Of a stretch of 64,000 nucleotides of DNA, positions 17,960 to 26,949 are shown in pieces. Under the pieces are notes generated by a model. The model had not been told where the DNA came from and did no database searches. It saw only the letters and a list, made by a program, of their open reading frames with translations. The stretch spans positions 1 through 64,000 of the forward strand of contig NZ_FPBV01000002.1 of assembly GCF_900116805.1 (NCBI RefSeq). The letters are read 5' to 3'. This DNA comes from Paenalicyclobacillus macrosporangiidus. Lineage in GTDB: Bacteria; Bacillota; Bacilli; Alicyclobacillales; Alicyclobacillaceae. The position numbers were made by a program, and so were the translations under genes. Each line of letters begins with the position of its first letter. Position 1 is the first letter of the stretch.

Positions 17960-18874
17960 CTACGCCCGGGCCCGTGAGAGCAGCGTGCGGAGACCTTGAT
18001 CCATCGGGATCGTCGCCTCCCACCGCAGTCGCTCCCGCGCCGCCGCCACGTCGAGGCAACTGCGGCGGATGTCCCCCGGGCGCTCCGGGCCGAAGGTGAG
18101 GCGCTCCGGCGCGTCCGCCTCGCGAATCATCACCTGCGCGATCTCCAACACCGTCGTCTCGGTGCCGGTCCCGATGTTGAACGTCCCCGCGACGGGGATG
18201 GTGGCCGCCACCAGGTTGGCGCGGGCGACGTCGGCGACGTGCACAAAGTCCCGCGTCTGGCGTCCATCCCCATGGATGTGGAGCGGCTCGCCGCGCGCGA
18301 TGCGGTCCGCGAAGATCGCGATCACGCCGCCCTCTCCGCTCGCATCCTGCCTCGGCCCGTACACGTTCGCGTAGCGCAGGATGACGGGCCGGAGAGCTGT
18401 GCCCTGACAGAGGACCTCGATGTAGCGCTCACAGGTGCGTTTTGCGATCCCGTAGGGGGAGATGGGCTCCGTGGGGTGCGCTTCGTCGATCGGCACGTGC
18501 TGCGGCTCCCCGTACACGGCCGCGGACGACGCGAACACGAACTTCCCGGCGCCGCAAGCGAGGCTGCACTCGAGGACGTGCAGCGTCCCGAGGATGTTGG
18601 TGCGCGCATCCTCCGCGGGGTGCGCCACCGATTGGGCCACGCTGACCTGGGCCGCCTGGTGGATGACGGCCGCCGGCTGCTCCCGCTCAAAGACGTCGCG
18701 TAACGCCGCGGGATCGGTGACATCCACCCGGTAAAACGACGCCTTCGGATTCAGGTTGCGCGCGTGCCCCGTGCTCAGATTGTCCACGACGGCGACCTCG
18801 TGTCCGTGCTCTATCAACGCATCGACAATGTGGGAGCCGATGAACCCCGCGCCCCCGGTCACGAGAACCTTCAA
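17960..18874 (-). CDS. galE: NAD-dependent nucleotide-sugar epimerase, GalE-like
   Basis: 304 residues from the TTG at 18874, preceded by GAGAGGGGCGGG. An extended short-chain dehydrogenase/reductase: Rossmann motif VTGGAGFIGSHIVDAL, VVDNLSTGHARNL, catalytic serine in FASSAAVYG, and YGIAKRTCERY giving the YxxxK pair. C-terminal RDFVHVADVARAN and FNIGTGTETTVLEI are typical of UDP-glucose or UDP-GlcNAc 4-epimerases. It would interconvert UDP-sugars for surface polysaccharide. dTDP-sugar enzymes share these motifs, so the exact sugar is uncertain. It stands alone between TPR fragments and a broken hydrolase gene. Confidence 0.85.
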   Translation of the reverse strand: MKVLVTGGAGFIGSHIVDALIEHGHEVAVVDNLSTGHARNLNPKASFYRVDVTDPAALRDVFEREQPAAVIHQAAQVSVAQSVAHPAEDARTNILGTLHVLECSLACGAGKFVFASSAAVYGEPQHVPIDEAHPTEPISPYGIAKRTCERYIEVLCQGTALRPVILRYANVYGPRQDASGEGGVIAIFADRIARGEPLHIHGDGRQTRDFVHVADVARANLVAATIPVAGTFNIGTGTETTVLEIAQVMIREADAPERLTFGPERPGDIRRSCLDVAAARERLRWEATIPMDQGLRTLLSRARA

Positions 18875-18959
18875 CGTCCCGCCCCTCTCTGATGGACCTG
18901 AATCGGATTGATCGTAACAGACCCCACCCCACCGCGCAACGGCATGCTGTCGCCCGCGT

Positions 18960-19430
18960 CTATCCCAAGTGCGAAATGATGGAAGTGACGATGTGCAAGG
19001 AGTCCCACTCACCGTCGGAAATGTAATAAATCGGGTACTTGTTTGGGAACAGCTGTTTGTCAATTTCACTGGCGGAGAATCCTTCTTCGTGAAGACGCAT
19101 CACTTCACCGCAAAGACGCTCAAGATACTCCAGCTTTTGTTGCAACATCCCCTTTCCGTCCCGGATCAACCCGGCATGGGAGCAGAACATCGACTGGAAG
19201 TCACAGCGGACGAGGGTGCGAATGGAGTCCATGATCACAGGGATGGATTCGCTGGCCATGATGACCTTCGTCTTCGGAGACAAAAACAATTCCCCGGAAA
19301 ACAATATCCCGGATTGTTCATCGAGGAGCGCAACAGGATCATCCGCATGACCGGGTGTGTAGATCACTTTCCACTCCCGGCTGCGGGATTGGATCGTTTC
19401 CTGAAGCGGTAAGGCTTGAAATTCTTTTCG
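18960..19430 (-). pseudogene. Metallo-beta-lactamase fold hydrolase remnant
   Basis: Only the C-terminal half of an MBL-fold hydrolase remains. VIYTPGHADDPVALLDEQ (the third metal-ligand histidine) and GILFSGELFLSPK are followed by the C-terminal helices. The N-terminal HxHxDH metal site is absent. Upstream, a different frame reads LVEGYEKNFKPYRF, which looks like the preceding part of the same protein, so a frameshift lies near 19400-19420; an in-frame stop follows further upstream. It is inactive unless assembly errors are responsible. Confidence 0.7.
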
Positions 19431-19594
19431 TATCCCTCTACCAAACGGTCGTTTTATGAAAATATTGCTTCAAGTGTGCAGCCAAGCCCCTGCTGAAACG
19501 CGACACGCGCGTGGGCGCTTGCCGTGGCGCCCGGTGGGCGATCGCGTAAGATACCCCGGTCGAGCGTCATCCGACAGAGTGAGGAGGAATGCCG

Positions 19595-20236
19595 ATGTAC
19601 AAGCCGATCAAAGCGCGACCGCTGCCGGAACGGTTGCTGAGATTGAACGGGATCTCCGCCCGTACCATACGTGAACACTACAAACTTTACGAAGGGTACG
19701 TCAACAAAGCCAACGAAACGCGGGCGAAACTGGAGCAGATCGATGTGGCTCAAGGCAACACCACGTACAGCGAAATTCGCGCCCTCAAACGCGGGGAGAG
19801 TTTTGCGCTCGACGGCGTCAAACTGCACGAGCTGTACTTCGACGAACTCGGCGGCAAGGGGCGGCCGGAGGGAGAGATTGTCATGGCGATTGAAAGACAG
19901 TACGGGAACTTCAATCGTTTCCTCGCCGAGTTTCGGGGCGCCGGATTGTCCGGCCGCGGGTGGGCCATCCTCGCCTTCGACACGGAGCAGGAAGAACTCT
20001 TCATTTATATTACGGACGACCAGCACAACGGCCATGTCATCCAGTCGATTCCCATCCTGCCGATGGACGTGTTCGAGCACGCCTACTACATCGATTACGG
20101 CACATCCCGCGGCGAGTACATCAACGCCTTCTTCCGAAACCTCGACTGGTCCGTCGTCAACCGGCGTTACTTGGAAGCCAGGAGGTCCGTGCGGCCGCGG
20201 TTTCGGTTGTTCGGAAGCCGCGAAGTCAGTTCGTGA
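19595..20236 (+). CDS. Iron/manganese superoxide dismutase family protein
   Basis: 213 residues from the second ATG: AGGAGG at 19582-19587 is 7 bases from 19595 but only 1 base from the ATG at 19589. All four metal ligands can be placed: His in REHYKLYEGYVNKAN, His in GVKLHELYFDELGG, and Asp plus His in PMDVFEHAYYIDYG. GRGWAILAFD and NLDWSVVNRRY are also diagnostic. The sequence is diverged from classical SodA/SodB and resembles a SOD-like subfamily common in Bacillota. It converts superoxide to peroxide and oxygen; metal preference is unclear. It overlaps the convergent LCP gene by 11 bases. Confidence 0.85.
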   Translation: MYKPIKARPLPERLLRLNGISARTIREHYKLYEGYVNKANETRAKLEQIDVAQGNTTYSEIRALKRGESFALDGVKLHELYFDELGGKGRPEGEIVMAIERQYGNFNRFLAEFRGAGLSGRGWAILAFDTEQEELFIYITDDQHNGHVIQSIPILPMDVFEHAYYIDYGTSRGEYINAFFRNLDWSVVNRRYLEARRSVRPRFRLFGSREVSS

Positions 20237-21401
20237 AGTGCGCCTGCAGAATGTCCTTCAATCCCTGCAGATCGGGGATCCAGTACCAGAGCTGCTGCTT
20301 GACCACCGGGTCCATCATCATGGCGCCGCGGCCGGGCACCTGGTAGTAGTGGACTTGTCCCGCCTCGAAGTCCTTGACCCCGAGCGCTAGGCTCAGCATG
20401 TCGGACTGGCTGAGGTTGGTCGTCACCAGGTACTGGGACAGGGTCCCGACCAAGGCCGGGATCTTGGTGACGTTGCCGGGCTGCAGCACCTGCTTGGCGA
20501 TCCCGACGAGGGCCGCCTCCTGAAGCCGCTGGCGATCAAACTCGCCGTCCGGCAGCGAATACCGCTCGTGCACAATCTCCGTCACCATCTTCCCATCGAG
20601 GAAGTGCTCCCCCTTCGGGATGACCTTACCTTGGTCCTCGGGGTACCACGGGTGCGTCAGCTTGACGTCGACGGGCACGTCCATCGTGATGCCGCCGACG
20701 GCGTCGACGATGTCCTGCAGGCCCCAGTAGTCGGTCTCCGCGTAGTAGTTGATGGTCAGGCCGGTCAGATCGCTCACCGCCTGCAGCGTGGCCTGGATAC
20801 CGGCTGCCTCTCCGCCCTTCAGTTCGGCGAGGTAGTTGGCGTGGGTGATCTTCGTCTCGCCGTACCCGGGCAGATTCACCCGCGTGTCGCGCGGGATGCT
20901 CAGAACCTCGTAGTCGTGCTTCGGGAGGTCCACGTGCACCAGCACGATGGAATCGGTGCGTGACGCCTCATCCTGAGCCCGCGCGTCGATGCCGAGCAAG
21001 AGCAGGTTGAAGGTGCCGTCGTGGGGGACGGGGGGAGCCGGCGGGATCGATCCGCTCGTATTCGCCGGCTTCGCCACCACGGGGACCGCGCCTTTTGTGA
21101 AATGGTGCGCGGGCTGCAGGCGCACGTAGGCGTACACGCCGGCCCCGACGACGCATGCCAGGGCGGCCGCTCCGCCAATCCACCAGGCCCGGCGGCGCCG
21201 GCGGCGGGTGCCAGGGATGGCAGGGCCGGCGGGGTCGGCGGAATTCGCGGAATCCGCCGGGTCCGCGGGGCCAACCGCGCCGGCCGGTCTCGCGGAGTCG
21301 GCCTGGCTGGCGACGCGCGCCTCCGCCCCCGCGGCATCGGATGGTGGGATGGGAACCGCGTGATCGTCCGGTGTATCGGGATGGTTCTTTGAATTCGTCA
21401 T
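20226..21401 (-). CDS. LCP (LytR-CpsA-Psr) family protein
   Basis: 391 residues. The N-terminal 80 residues are cytoplasmic, disordered and rich in Ala, Pro, Asp and Ser. One membrane helix (IGGAAALACVVGAGVYAYV) follows, then the extracellular LCP domain: NLLLLGIDAR, RTDSIVLVHVD, LSIPRDTRVNLPGYG, KITHANYL, and later FDRQRLQEAAL. The Asp and Arg residues in these motifs bind the polyprenyl-pyrophosphate substrate. LCP enzymes transfer teichoic acid or capsule polymers to peptidoglycan. AGGAG precedes the ATG. It follows an SGNH hydrolase gene on the same strand by 63 bases, consistent with an envelope operon. Confidence 0.93.
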   Translation of the reverse strand: MTNSKNHPDTPDDHAVPIPPSDAAGAEARVASQADSARPAGAVGPADPADSANSADPAGPAIPGTRRRRRRAWWIGGAAALACVVGAGVYAYVRLQPAHHFTKGAVPVVAKPANTSGSIPPAPPVPHDGTFNLLLLGIDARAQDEASRTDSIVLVHVDLPKHDYEVLSIPRDTRVNLPGYGETKITHANYLAELKGGEAAGIQATLQAVSDLTGLTINYYAETDYWGLQDIVDAVGGITMDVPVDVKLTHPWYPEDQGKVIPKGEHFLDGKMVTEIVHERYSLPDGEFDRQRLQEAALVGIAKQVLQPGNVTKIPALVGTLSQYLVTTNLSQSDMLSLALGVKDFEAGQVHYYQVPGRGAMMMDPVVKQQLWYWIPDLQGLKDILQAHFTN

Positions 21402-21464
21402 ATGTCGCTCCTGCGGTCAGAATGATGGGCGTCCCGCTGTCCCGCTCTGGCGGCCCGCTCGATG

Positions 21465-22502
21465 TTATCCGCGCGACAGCCCGTCCCACACGGCCTGGTA
21501 CCACAGCCGGTACCCTTCGGCGTTTGGATGGTACGTGTCGGCGAGAATGTTCGCCACGGTCTCGTGCTTCTCCTGCAGCGCCTTTCGGATGGCGCCCTCG
21601 ACGTCGATGTACAGGTGCCCCTCGGCCTGCAGGTGGGACCGCTCGCGCTGCAGATAGTCCGCGTAGGTCAGGCCGATGCGGTTCCTGCTGTCCGCCTGGA
21701 TGGGATTGGACGACAGGAATACCACCCGCACGTTCGGAAGGGAGCCGCGGAGAGTGTTGGCCAGTTGATCCAGGTTCTCGAGGTGCGTCGCCATCGGGAC
21801 GCTCTGGGCCCAGTCGGCCATGGCGCAGGTCTCGACGAGGATCAGATCGGGGCGCTGTTGGATGGCTTCGTCGACGACGCTGGCCTGGAGCATGGCGGCG
21901 CTCGATCCGGCGGAGATGCCGAGATCATCCCCGGTGAGGCCGTGGAGACCGGGCTGCATGCTGAGCTGTGTGACCAACTGCGGGAACCAGGCATCGGCGG
22001 GGTTGGCGACGCCCACCCCCTTGGTGCCGCTGCTCCCAAAGGCGACGATGTGGACGGCGGCGGGGGCGGTGCCGTCGCTGCCTGTGGTACCGCTTCCATC
22101 CGAGGTACCGGTGGTGTTGGTGCCTCCTGCACCGCCCGCACCGCCGGCACCGCCCTGGTTCTCCGCCCGCGCCACGAGAAATCCGATCAGCGAATTGGCG
22201 GCGTGGCCAGCAGTGCCGCCGGCGGACGCGGTGCCGCTGCCGAACGGGGAGGTCGTGGTGCCGGATGGGGCAGCCGGGGAGGTCGTGCTCCCAGATGGGA
22301 TGCCGTTCGATCCGTTCCCCGCCGGGCCCCCACCCGCACCTCCCGCGTTGGTGCCGTTGGCATTGGAGGACTCCAGATACTGCTTCGCCGCGCTCAACTG
22401 GGCCTGCTGCACCTGGCGCTGATGGATCTCGCCCGCGGCCAGCACGGCCAACAACACGGCACCGAGCCCCCCGACCGCCAGCCAGTCGCCCCATTTCGCC
22501 AA
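21465..22502 (-). CDS. Membrane-anchored SGNH/GDSL hydrolase
   Basis: 345 residues from the TTG at 22502, which follows GGAGGGG with 8 bases of spacing. The upstream ATG frame adds an implausible leader. One N-terminal membrane helix (WLAVGGLGAVLLAVLAAG) is followed by a long Gly/Ala/Ser/Thr-rich linker (about residues 45-155). The hydrolase domain has HIVAFGSSGTKGVGV (block I serine), DDLGISAGSSA, and DTYHPNAEGY, giving the catalytic Asp and His. It may deacetylate or esterify cell-wall or exported polysaccharide. It is transcribed with the LCP gene downstream. Confidence 0.8.
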   Translation of the reverse strand: MAKWGDWLAVGGLGAVLLAVLAAGEIHQRQVQQAQLSAAKQYLESSNANGTNAGGAGGGPAGNGSNGIPSGSTTSPAAPSGTTTSPFGSGTASAGGTAGHAANSLIGFLVARAENQGGAGGAGGAGGTNTTGTSDGSGTTGSDGTAPAAVHIVAFGSSGTKGVGVANPADAWFPQLVTQLSMQPGLHGLTGDDLGISAGSSAAMLQASVVDEAIQQRPDLILVETCAMADWAQSVPMATHLENLDQLANTLRGSLPNVRVVFLSSNPIQADSRNRIGLTYADYLQRERSHLQAEGHLYIDVEGAIRKALQEKHETVANILADTYHPNAEGYRLWYQAVWDGLSRG

Positions 22503-22694
22503 CCGGATCACCCCTCCGATGGTCTCTCTGTCATTCCCGCCGCCTGCCCCCCACATGAGCTGGCAAGCCGTTCCTCCCTTTCTATGCTACTGGTTTTCAC
22601 CCGGATTGGACAAGGGGGAAATCAGACGATGGAGGTGTGAAAAGGGGACTGCGACGGAGTCCGCCTCCATCCCTGGATCGCCCTGGATGTGAAG

Positions 22695-22786
22695 CGTAAG
22701 CCAAGTTTTCGTGATAAACCCCCGGCTTTGACGGTCTTCGCCCACGCGGAGGCTGGGGTTAGGGCGGATTTTCTTACAAAACCGCC
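22695..22786 (+). repeat. Two family A interspersed repeats
   Basis: Copy 1 at 22695-22726 reads TAAGCCAAGTTTTCGTGA followed by TAAACC and CCCGGC. Copy 2 at 22757-22786 reads TTAGGGCGGATTTTCTTAC followed by AAAACCGCC, whose ends GGCGG and CCGCC are self-complementary. Confidence 0.65.
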
Positions 22787-23380
22787 TCCCTGGACCGCCT
22801 GGACACGCGAGTTAGTAAGGGAATTCCGGTCTCGCAACCGCTCGAAGACGGCGGAACGCGTCCAATCTGCAGATTTAACCGCAAGAATCGGACAATGCGA
22901 AGGCAAACAGGGCCTCGCGATCGCCGTTCTTAGCGTCCGGGACCCTCGGTACACGCTTCACCTCCCAGAACGAGAAAGGTTGTCCGACTCGTTCGGTGCG
23001 GGCAATGGTCGGCCCCGAGGACGATGCTGAGCGGCGGATCGAGAAACGCGTAGGTGCCCCGCAGTAGCTCGCGGTCAATCCTTCTGCGGGATGTTTATAT
23101 CGCGCCGTTATCTCGTAAGATGCCAACATCGTCGTCCAATGAGAGTGGGCAGTCGATCAGGCCATGCAACGATTCCGCAGACAACCGAAGCTGACGAGCC
23201 AGGCTCTTGATACCATGACTGATCTTGGTGATTACCGTCCCTGCATCAACCGTATGACTTCCCGCCCTACACACGCCGAGAACGACGAGGGTCGGCTGGA
23301 GTGAACGACCCGGATGGTTGTCCGATTTTGCGGCTTAGATGCGCGATTCAGGAGCGGCCGGCGGCTTCAACACCCTCGTG

Positions 23381-23523
23381 AGAGCCAAATTTTCGTACTA
23401 AGGTGGGCCACCAGGGCGGGCCAAGGCGGCGATTTTATACGGGAACCCGGCTTAACCCCCTGCCCCAGCGCGGGTGGTGGTCGTTGAAGCCGGGGTTTTT
23501 GTACGAAAACCCAGGTTAAGGGG
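23381..23523. repeat. Three family A interspersed repeats, mixed orientation
   Basis: Plus-strand copy at 23381-23409 (GCCAAATTTTCGTACTAAGG). Minus-strand copies at 23425-23457 (TTAAGCCGGGTTCCCGTATA) and 23484-23523 (TTAACCTGGGTTTTCGTACA). The opposing copies could pair. Confidence 0.65.
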
Positions 23524-23708
23524 GCGGCCGAGGTTGGTCCCCTGCGCGAGCACCCGGACGTGAAACGCGATCACGCAACTGGCCAGCGTGTGAATGGGTC
23601 GGCTGAACCGGATTCGCCCGCCTTCCGGCTCGATGAGGCCTGGTGCATCCAGTGCAGCGAGGCGGGGCGTTGACAGTCGTCGATCCGGATCTTCGGTTAA
23701 GGAGAGTT

Positions 23709-23862
23709 CGGCACTCATTTCCAGAGAGCTCGGCTCCACAGTCCCAGCGCTCCGGGCACTCAGTTCCGGCGCCCCCGGCGCTCAGTTCCGGCGATTCAGG
23801 CACTCACTGCCGGCGACTTCGCCCCTCAGTTCGGTCGATCCACCCCTCAGTTTCGGCGATCC
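23709..23862. repeat. Degenerate 21-23 bp tandem repeat array
   Basis: About seven head-to-tail units of 21-23 bp with core GGCACTCAGTTCCGGCGA. Five right-hand units are well conserved and the left two are degraded. The array runs 16 bases into the 3' end of the DUF559 gene. Confidence 0.65.
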
Positions 23863-24521
23863 AGACGCCGGTTCGGATTCAGACGGTAGAGCCGAACCCG
23901 TTGTTTGCCACCCAGGGGATCGAGCCACCGTTTGCTCGCTAAGTTACGCAGGTGGCGGGAGGCGGTGTCACTCGAGACGTGGAGCAACTCCGCGATCCGC
24001 TTGGGCCCCATGAGGTCCGGCCACTTCGAGAAGATGCGGAGGATTTCGCGATCGAGCGAATTGAGTTCATGAAACGACTCGTTCTGCGTGCTGAACAGTC
24101 GCCCAAACAGTTGTTGAATGGTCTGTTGGCAGTGGCGCGGGTTGTTCGCGAGATCGTGCGTCGGAAACCGAAGCACGTACCACCCGTCAATCACGAGGGC
24201 ATTCTGCCGCATCAGTTGGTCCGAGAAGTGCATCGCCGAGATCTCGCGGGCGTGGGTGGTGTAGCCGTCGAGTTCAATCGCGACGCGAAACCGAGGGTGC
24301 ACGTACGCAAAGTCGATGAACCGCATGCCGTCCTTGAAGTCCTGCACCTCGTACTCGGGATACAGGCCGTCGAAGTGGCCGAAGGCGGGCCACCAAACGG
24401 CCTCCAGGAACAGCCGTTCCGAGTGGCCCAAGCCCTTCGCGAGGCGCTGACGGCGCGCGCTGGACATCGGTGTCTTCAGGTGGCGTCTGATAAATGCGCG
24501 ATACGCCGCGGAGAAGTCCAA
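23847..24521 (-). CDS. DUF559-type nuclease domain with C-terminal winged helix
   Basis: 224 residues from the TTG at 24521, which follows GGAGGTG with 6 bases of spacing. The longer frame adds an arginine-rich leader unlikely to be real. Residues about 60-130 carry a PD-(D/E)xK-like domain: FIDFAYVHPRFRVAIELDG, then HFSDQLMRQNALVIDGWYVLRF, as in DUF559 (Vsr/REase-like) proteins. Residues about 150-215 form a winged helix (LDREILRIF, PKRIAELLHVSSDTASRHLRNL). A DNA-binding, possibly nuclease function is inferred; substrate and partners are unknown. The tandem repeats at its 3' end may be related to its own sequence or activity. Confidence 0.72.
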   Translation of the reverse strand: MDFSAAYRAFIRRHLKTPMSSARRQRLAKGLGHSERLFLEAVWWPAFGHFDGLYPEYEVQDFKDGMRFIDFAYVHPRFRVAIELDGYTTHAREISAMHFSDQLMRQNALVIDGWYVLRFPTHDLANNPRHCQQTIQQLFGRLFSTQNESFHELNSLDREILRIFSKWPDLMGPKRIAELLHVSSDTASRHLRNLASKRWLDPLGGKQRVRLYRLNPNRRLDRRN

Positions 24522-24823
24522 CGCATCCACCTCCGTGATCGCATTCGGTGCCCCGTTCCTGCCTGCGCAGCGCTCGCCCGCCCGGCCATAAGGCCGTGCG
24601 TGCGGTCCCGTGTGGTCTTCCGAGCGGGGTCTGCTCCAGTCGTACCATTGCGATAGGTCCCTCGTCGATGATGTAAAGGAGAGAAGGTGATCCAAAGGTG
24701 GATGGAAAGAGAGGATTGGGCCGTAGCCTTGTGCGGAGGCCTCGAGGTGAGATCACGTCGGCGGGCGGAGCAGTTTTGGCCTGCGGGCCCGCAAGGGCCC
24801 GCCTTCTGACCTATCGGATGGGG
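24522..24823. other. Intergenic region with GNRA-capped hairpin
   Basis: 302 bases between two minus-strand genes. The only notable element is a perfect 8-bp palindromic stem, GCGGGCCC (24783-24790) and GGGCCCGC (24795-24802), closed by a GCAA tetraloop on the plus strand. It lies 21 bases after the PLP enzyme stop. Without a T-run it could still stop transcription or protect the 3' end. Confidence 0.55.
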
Positions 24824-25912
24824 TCATTGGATTTTCCCCCGGGCGTCGACCGGCCACTGATCGATGACCTCGTCACCCCTCGTCACGTACACGTGCTCCA
24901 TCAGGTTGACCACGGGGCAGACATGGTTCGGGATGATGGTGACGCGTTGGCCGATTTCGCACGCCTCGCCGTTCAATTGCACGACGCCGTGCTCTTCGTA
25001 GAGGCGCTCCAGCACCGCCTTCGGCCACTCCTTGATGTAGCCAAATCCCGCACCGCCTCGTCGTGCCGGTTCGGACGTCAGCGTCTTGCTGCCCGCGTCG
25101 ATCACGGCGCGATCGATCGCCGAATGGCTGACGACCGTCGCCAGGATGGACAGCGCGCAATTTTCCAGCGGGGTGCCCCGGGACAGTTCATTCACATCGT
25201 TGAACACGTAGGTGCCCGGACGCCATTCCGTGATACCGTCGATCACGATGCCCGACTTGCAAGCGGGCGTCGACCCGACGCTGACCTGTTCCACCTCGAT
25301 CCCGCTTTCTCTCAACAACGCCGCGGTCGCCACCATGTCCCGCGCGGCCGCGGCCACCGCCGCCTTCAGCTCCTCCTCGTCACGCGCACGCCCCACGTGG
25401 CCTTCGTGGGTCATGATGCCCGCGAGGCGGACGTGCGGCAGCGCGGCGACCTTCTTGGCCAGCTGCAGCGCGGGCTCACCCGGGAGCACCCCGTCCCGGC
25501 GATTGCCGGTGTCCACAATCAGATACAGCGGCAGCACCAGGCCCGCGTCCCTGGCCGCTTCGTTCAACTTCCTCGCCGCGAATTCGCTGTCGAACGCCAC
25601 GGTCACCTGAACGCGCCGAGCGAGGCGGACGATCCGCTCGATCTGCCAGTCGCCCACCACCGGATACGCAATCAAAATATCCCGTGCGCCGGATGCTGCC
25701 ATCACTTCCGCCTCGCTGACCTTGGCGCAGGTCAGCCCGACGGCGCCGGCTTCCAGCTGCATCCGCGCAATCGCATGCATCTTGTGCGTCTTCACGTGCG
25801 GCCGCAGACGAACGCCCGCCCTCCGGGCCGCATCCGCCATGGACTGGATGTTCCTCTGCAGGATGTCGAGATCCACCAACGCCGCGGGCGTGGGCAGATC
25901 GTAAATGCGCAT
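24824..25912 (-). CDS. D-threonine aldolase / D-serine dehydratase-type PLP enzyme
   Basis: 362 residues, fold-type III (alanine racemase N-terminal barrel plus C-terminal domain). The start TPAALVDLDILQRNI and RLRPHVKTHKMHAIA give the PLP-binding lysine (about residue 43). VGSTPACKSG is the phosphate loop region. The C-terminal PNHVCPVVNL supplies the His and Cys metal ligands typical of D-threonine aldolases and DSD1-like dehydratases. It would cleave or dehydrate a D-hydroxy amino acid. It is monocistronic, flanked by repeat-rich intergenic DNA. The exact substrate cannot be told from sequence. Confidence 0.85.
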   Translation of the reverse strand: MRIYDLPTPAALVDLDILQRNIQSMADAARRAGVRLRPHVKTHKMHAIARMQLEAGAVGLTCAKVSEAEVMAASGARDILIAYPVVGDWQIERIVRLARRVQVTVAFDSEFAARKLNEAARDAGLVLPLYLIVDTGNRRDGVLPGEPALQLAKKVAALPHVRLAGIMTHEGHVGRARDEEELKAAVAAAARDMVATAALLRESGIEVEQVSVGSTPACKSGIVIDGITEWRPGTYVFNDVNELSRGTPLENCALSILATVVSHSAIDRAVIDAGSKTLTSEPARRGGAGFGYIKEWPKAVLERLYEEHGVVQLNGEACEIGQRVTIIPNHVCPVVNLMEHVYVTRGDEVIDQWPVDARGKIQ

Positions 25913-26212
25913 GTGGGGTCACCTCCATCATCACTGGCCGGGCGTGAGCCGCATTTTCGGACAATCTGCCCCGTTTTCCGCCCCCGAACCCTATCGTCGA
26001 CCGGAATTTAAGCCGACTTCTCGGACAAACAAGGCCAATGCAGCCTTCGAAACGCGGGAGATTGTCCGAATACCTGGTTTAACAGGCTCCTTTTACACAC
26101 GGCGCAGGCCGAAAACCGGGACTTTAAACAGTATTTTCGGACTAACCTAGCCGCCAGCCGGGGCCGTTGGATACCGAAGCGGCCTACCGCACGGCCCCCT
26201 CCGCCTGGCTCG
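25913..26212. other. Intergenic region filled by family A repeats
   Basis: 300 bases upstream of the PLP enzyme and downstream of the pRiA4b-like gene. No gene seen; four family A repeats occupy much of it. Confidence 0.6.
25943..26152. repeat. Four family A interspersed repeats
   Basis: Plus copies at 25943-25970 (GAGCCGCATTTTCGGACAA), 26006-26035 (TTTAAGCCGACTTCTCGGAC) and 26122-26152 (TTTAAACAGTATTTTCGGAC). A minus copy at 26056-26090 contains TTAAACCAGGTATTCGGACA. The shared core is TTAAGCC, about 4 bases, TTTTCGGACAA and a terminal GCC. Confidence 0.75.
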
Positions 26213-26758
26213 CTAACCTTGAACCCCACTGTCCACATCTTCCTCGTCCCAATCCGGGTACTGCGGCCAAGGGTCTCCTACCGCTTCGATCACCAACGGA
26301 AAGATCGACTCCCCGTCGTCCGGGACCGCCCGCAGAAATTGCACGATGAAACGATGTTCTGCCCCGTAATCGTACAGAAAGAGCATCTTCTGCTTGGGCT
26401 CGCGGAACACGTTGGACACCTTGGTATCGCGAACGCTTAAAGCATCGTGCTTGAACCAGGAATCGGTCACGAGGTCGTCGTCCTCAAACCACTCGTATTT
26501 CTCGGCCGACGCAGGCCAGTTCTTCAAGTTGTCGTAGAAACCGTAGAGATGATCGTGCTCGAAGTCGAAGCTGTCCAGAATCGCCTCAGCCAACTCCGCC
26601 AGGGTCTGCCGTCCCAAGATTTCGATCACGCGGTAGGGATATCCCCGCACACGCGCCAGGAGATCGCTTTGCGTGACCTTCAGTTGCAGCACTGCGGCGG
26701 ATCGGGTGGGCGACGCCGATCTGTGCGACACGGCACGCGCGGTGGTCCGTTTCACCAT
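26213..26758 (-). CDS. Plasmid pRiA4b ORF-3 family protein
   Basis: 181 residues. After a basic, Ser/Thr-rich N terminus (about 1-22), the domain reads VLQLKVTQSDL, GYPYRVIEILGRQTLAELAE, FDFEHDHLYGFYDN, MLFLYDYGAEHRFIVQ. The aromatic and acidic FDFEHDHLYGFY plus DYGAEHRF pattern is diagnostic of the pRiA4b ORF-3-like family. No biochemical function is firmly known. An acidic C-terminal tail follows. It is monocistronic. Confidence 0.82.
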   Translation of the reverse strand: MVKRTTARAVSHRSASPTRSAAVLQLKVTQSDLLARVRGYPYRVIEILGRQTLAELAEAILDSFDFEHDHLYGFYDNLKNWPASAEKYEWFEDDDLVTDSWFKHDALSVRDTKVSNVFREPKQKMLFLYDYGAEHRFIVQFLRAVPDDGESIFPLVIEAVGDPWPQYPDWDEEDVDSGVQG

Positions 26759-26949
26759 CTTCCATCACTCACCGTTTCTCGAAAACTGTATGCGAGACTG
26801 TGGTCAATGAATTCGCGAACAGCGAAACGGATTCCTCCCCCATAGGCAAGCGCGCCGCGCGGGATGAACGACCCGCCCCGGACCCACGCCGGCTCAGGCC
26901 CGGAGCAGCTCCGGACCAGCGCCGGCTCGGCCCCCGGACAAGCCCCCGC

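Larger units (their letters stand above)
22503..23846. other. Long non-coding, repeat-bearing region
   Basis: 1.34 kb without a supported gene. It contains at least five family A repeats (22695-22786 and 23381-23523) and a degenerate 22-bp tandem array reaching the next gene. The longer frames here are GC-driven and lack family motifs. It may be a decayed region. Confidence 0.6.

Noticed and set aside
23709..23862. Possible CRISPR array
   Set aside because: Units are contiguous and degenerate, without unique spacers, and no cas genes are present.
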